A stretch of 64,000 nt of DNA from assembly GCA_026416715.1 (NCBI GenBank), contig JAOAEQ010000017.1, forward strand, positions 1-64,000, read 5' to 3'. Of the stretch, positions 61,886-64,000 are shown in pieces. The translations under genes and the position numbers were made by a program. The DNA comes from a bacterium. GTDB lineage: Bacteria; UBP4; UBA4092; JAOAEQ01. The notes under the pieces are model-generated. The model saw nothing but the letters and a program-made list of their open reading frames with translations, ran no database searches and was not told where the DNA came from. Positions within the stretch are counted from its first letter, which is position 1. Each line of letters opens with the position of its first letter.

Positions 61886-62611
61886 CTATTTTTGTACCAC
61901 ATTATCCTCTTCATTCCAATAGAGAATCCGCGCACAGTTCTCGCATTTAATAATTCGCTCATTCTTTTTCACCTCATTCACCACTTGCGGCGGAAGACGA
62001 AGAAAACATCCTTGACAAACATCACCTTTAATTGAAACGAGCGCTAAGCCATTATATCGCTTACTAATTCGTTGATAGACGTTTAATAGACTCGGTTCGA
62101 TATTGTTCGCTAACGTTGCCCGTTCTGTTTCATAGCGTGCTATTTGCTCTTTTAATTCTGCCTCCTCGCGGTGGATTTTCTTTTCTTCTTCAGCGAACCT
62201 CTGTTTTCCTTCTTCAACTTTTTTCTTTTCTTCATCCCAGACACGTTTGATATTATCAATTTTATCCATCAATTCAAGAATTTTATCTTCTGTTTTTGAA
62301 ATTTTTTCTTTCGCTAGAGCAATTTCATGTTTCAGCGCATTATATTGTTCATTCGTTTTAACTGCATAAAGCTGGACACTGAATTTTTTAACGTTCTCTT
62401 CGTCTTCTTTAAGGTTCATTTCGCAGGTATGCCGGTCTTTGGAAAGCTGCTCAAACGTTTGGCGAGCTGCGTCACATTTCGCAATTAACGTATTCAGCGC
62501 TTGTTTTTGTTCATTCAATTTTTTCGGTAATTCATCCAATTTCGTTCGAAGCGATATGATTTGGGTATCAATTTTTTGTAATTCGATAAGTTGGTTTAGA
62601 CTTGTATTCAA
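61886..62611 (-). CDS. Coiled-coil C4 zinc-ribbon protein (DUF164-like)
   Basis: 241 residues. A long coiled coil (about 10-180, starting LIELQKIDTQIISLRTKLDEL) ends in a C4 zinc ribbon C-x2-C...C-x2-C (CQGCFLRLPPQVV...IKCENCARILYW). This is the zf-RING_7/DUF164 layout found in many bacteria next to pilus, YqfO or cell-wall genes; no activity is known. A perfect promoter lies 47-75 bases upstream; it begins the minus-strand run to pilT and pilU. Confidence 0.93.
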   Translation of the reverse strand: MNTSLNQLIELQKIDTQIISLRTKLDELPKKLNEQKQALNTLIAKCDAARQTFEQLSKDRHTCEMNLKEDEENVKKFSVQLYAVKTNEQYNALKHEIALAKEKISKTEDKILELMDKIDNIKRVWDEEKKKVEEGKQRFAEEEKKIHREEAELKEQIARYETERATLANNIEPSLLNVYQRISKRYNGLALVSIKGDVCQGCFLRLPPQVVNEVKKNERIIKCENCARILYWNEEDNVVQK

Positions 62612-62657
62612 AACGAATATTCCTCCAGTACGTTCAATACGGTTATCATAACTATAT

Positions 62658-62686
62658 TTTATAGCATTGAATGCGAATTATGTCAA
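62658..62686 (-). promoter_or_regulatory. Strong promoter for the zinc-ribbon/pilT run
   Basis: On the minus strand TTGACA (62686-62681), 17 bases, TATAAA (62663-62658), about 50 bases before the zinc-ribbon start codon. Confidence 0.7.
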
Positions 62687-62760
62687 AATGAATTTGCGTA
62701 TTTCCTTTACTATACTGATAAGACAATGCTACAATAATTTTATACGAGCATTGAAAAACT

Positions 62761-63666
62761 ATGCTGGATTATTGTAGATATATATTATATATCAGTTTAC
62801 TATCATTTAGCATATCGCTAGCTATCGCTGAAGAAATCGGATTCGGCGGGTTAGGAATTCAAATATCGCAAGACGGTAACCGATTTACTATCCTTGGGGT
62901 ACTTCCCAATACTCCTGCGGAGAAAGCAGAGTTACCTACCGGGGCGAGTATCGTTGCGATTAATGGGGAACCTACTGCCGGAAAAACACTCGAAGAAATT
63001 GTCGCTCAACTGCGGGGAGAAGTCGGTACCTCAGTTAGGTTAACCATCACTATTCCGCGAACCGACCCAGCTTCGGCGGAAACTCGCGAAATCGAACTCC
63101 GCCGTGAATTCATTAAGGTACCGCCAGGATTATTCGCTCCGGATACAACACCTCGTGCTCCATCTCCTTCAGCATCAGGTATCCCGATACGCGGGTCGGT
63201 AACCTTCTATATTATTACTATACCAAAATCTGGCGAAATTAAAATCGGAACGACAACGTTAATTCGATTAATGCTTGAAAATCCGAAAGGCGTTTATGCA
63301 GATAAAATCGCTATGTACCTTAAATATGACCCGCACATTTTTCATGGATATACTCCGCTATTCGATATTAACACAGTATTACTTGCTGGATGGACTCAAG
63401 AGACAGTCGCGCAAGATACGACTTCCGGTAGCATCTATTTTGCGTTTCGAACACCTACGGCACAACTTATAAAATCCGGTTGTCTTGCGGAAATTCGGTT
63501 AATCCCGCACCAAGCGACGTTCGACACCCAAATCCAGTATCTGTTTAACGAATGGGAACGAGAACCTAATACCGTATTCATCTATCGTGGAAAAGATTTG
63601 TTGGGTAGTGAACTCGACCATAACGATGGCACAATGGGAGTTAGATTAAGAATCAATAAAGATTAA
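62761..63666 (+). CDS. Secreted PDZ protein with a cohesin-like domain
   Basis: 301 residues. Signal peptide (about 1-22). PDZ domain about 25-115 with GFGGLGIQI, VLPNTPAEKAELPTGASIVAINGE and LTITIPRTD. After a proline-rich linker (PPGLFAPDTTPRAPSP) residues about 155-300 form a cohesin-like beta sandwich: ITIPKSGEIKIGTTTLIRLM, MYLKYDPHIF and SGCLAEIRLIP resemble the start and body of cohesins that bind dockerins. A PDZ-cohesin pairing is not a standard architecture. No dockerin is visible in the window. No ribosome site. Confidence 0.82.
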   Translation: MLDYCRYILYISLLSFSISLAIAEEIGFGGLGIQISQDGNRFTILGVLPNTPAEKAELPTGASIVAINGEPTAGKTLEEIVAQLRGEVGTSVRLTITIPRTDPASAETREIELRREFIKVPPGLFAPDTTPRAPSPSASGIPIRGSVTFYIITIPKSGEIKIGTTTLIRLMLENPKGVYADKIAMYLKYDPHIFHGYTPLFDINTVLLAGWTQETVAQDTTSGSIYFAFRTPTAQLIKSGCLAEIRLIPHQATFDTQIQYLFNEWEREPNTVFIYRGKDLLGSELDHNDGTMGVRLRINKD

Positions 63667-63721
63667 ATATAGAGAAATCCAAATGTCCCATCGTAAATGT
63701 CAAATACAGCATACATCAAAA

Positions 63722-64000
63722 ATGCAAATCATAATCCCGCTACGATTTTGGCGTTTGCCCGTTCCATCGTTCCGGTTAAAGCTTTTAGAACTTTCATTCG
63801 GAATTTGGATTTTGGTGTTTGGCCTTTGTTTTCTAACCGGCTGTGGTTCTTCCAAAAAAGGAATAGGAAATGAACTAGAGAGAGTCACGTTACGGTTGAA
63901 TGGAGAACTCGGAGTCCAATATGCTGGATATTATACCGCACTAACGAAAGGATTTTATCTTCAGGAAGGGTTAGAGGTTAAAATCAATCCGAGCGATTGG
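63722..64000 (+). CDS. NMT1/THI5-like ABC-transporter substrate-binding lipoprotein, 3' end outside window
   Basis: The frame runs from the ATG at 63722 (or 63683) to the window edge. A lipobox LTGC follows a hydrophobic stretch LELSFGIWILVFGLCFLTGC, so it is a lipoprotein. The mature start VTLRLNGELGVQYAGYYTAL and GFYLQEGLEVKINPS is the opening of NMT1/THI5 periplasmic binding proteins for pyrimidines, nitrate/taurine or thiamine precursors. The signal-peptide DNA (for example ATTCGGAATTTGGATTTTGG) is similar to simple words in other gaps. The C-terminal part lies beyond the window. Confidence 0.8.
   Translation, partial: MQIIIPLRFWRLPVPSFRLKLLELSFGIWILVFGLCFLTGCGSSKKGIGNELERVTLRLNGELGVQYAGYYTALTKGFYLQEGLEVKINPSDW

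Overview
The window reads as a piece of a chromosome from an uncultured, AT-rich, probably diderm bacterium. Housekeeping genes (alaS, ruvX, mltG, mnmG, priA, the RNase P RNA and five tRNAs) are scattered among carbohydrate-related genes, surface and exported repeat proteins, and genes of no known function. There is no rRNA and no decisive marker, so I do not name a phylum. Tandem PilT-type ATPases, a TspO homologue, an Spy/CpxP-like exported protein and lipoprotein or Sec signals suggest a two-membrane cell. Many genes lack a Shine-Dalgarno sequence and several have a good -10 box only a few bases before the ATG, so leaderless translation seems common.

Layout. 1-4.4 kb: a truncated LamG-domain secreted protein, then a LacI regulator divergent from a large secreted (alpha/alpha)-barrel-like protein. 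4.4-7.4 kb: an eroded mobile region next to tRNA-Leu, holding a decayed gene end, an IS1595-type transposase relic, an intact excisionase-like gene and a broken tyrosine integrase. 7.6-12.6 kb: a minus-strand run of Spy-like protein, radical SAM enzyme, endonuclease V, Mth938-like protein, a Clp1/Grc3-like P-loop kinase and a membrane-anchored protein. 12.8-17.5 kb: SRAP (YedK/HMCES) protein, DUF362 protein, a multipass membrane protein, a P-loop kinase and a DUF4412 protein. 17.6-22.3 kb: tRNA-Thr, tRNA-Tyr, alaS, ruvX, mltG. 22.3-25.5 kb: sugar isomerase-like protein, glycosyltransferase, GHL10-type hydrolase. 25.7-28.8 kb: a compact redox cassette (Rieske, ferredoxin:thioredoxin-reductase-like protein, glutaredoxin, second Rieske) with a transporter that carries an unusual beta-domain insertion. 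28.9-34.9 kb: a second GHL10-type gene with its LacI regulator, a queuosine-precursor transporter, mnmG and a ROK kinase. 35.4-40.6 kb: a decayed gene, priA, an FHA-FHA-zinc-HEAT fusion, a ComF-type phosphoribosyltransferase and a small protein. 40.7-43.2 kb: HD-GYP response regulator plus histidine kinase. 43.5-47.9 kb: tRNA-Cys, speB, a DksA/TraR protein, two small membrane-anchored proteins, an acyl-CoA synthetase and tRNA-Gly. 48-56 kb: a glycosyltransferase/YfhO pair, RNase P RNA, tspO, a DUF523-DUF1722 protein and a 14-repeat beta-propeller protein. 56.3-64 kb: SpoIID-like protein, BadF-type kinase, two PilT-type ATPases with a stand-alone MshEN domain, a zinc-ribbon coiled-coil protein, a PDZ-cohesin-like protein and the start of an NMT1/THI5-like lipoprotein.

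The genes give a picture of a cell that takes up and phosphorylates amino sugars and other sugars (ROK and BadF kinases, two LacI regulators, two GHL10 proteins, a TIM-barrel isomerase) and shows secreted repeat and adhesion modules. The less ordinary signals are: the transporter with an inserted surface-type beta domain; an RNase P RNA whose P3 arm is enlarged by a palindromic element; the nucleic-acid-flavoured run around endonuclease V and the Clp1-like kinase; the Rieske/FTR/glutaredoxin cassette; several families of palindromic intergenic repeats; and a palindrome overlapping the alaS promoter. No CRISPR array, defence island or intact mobile element was seen.
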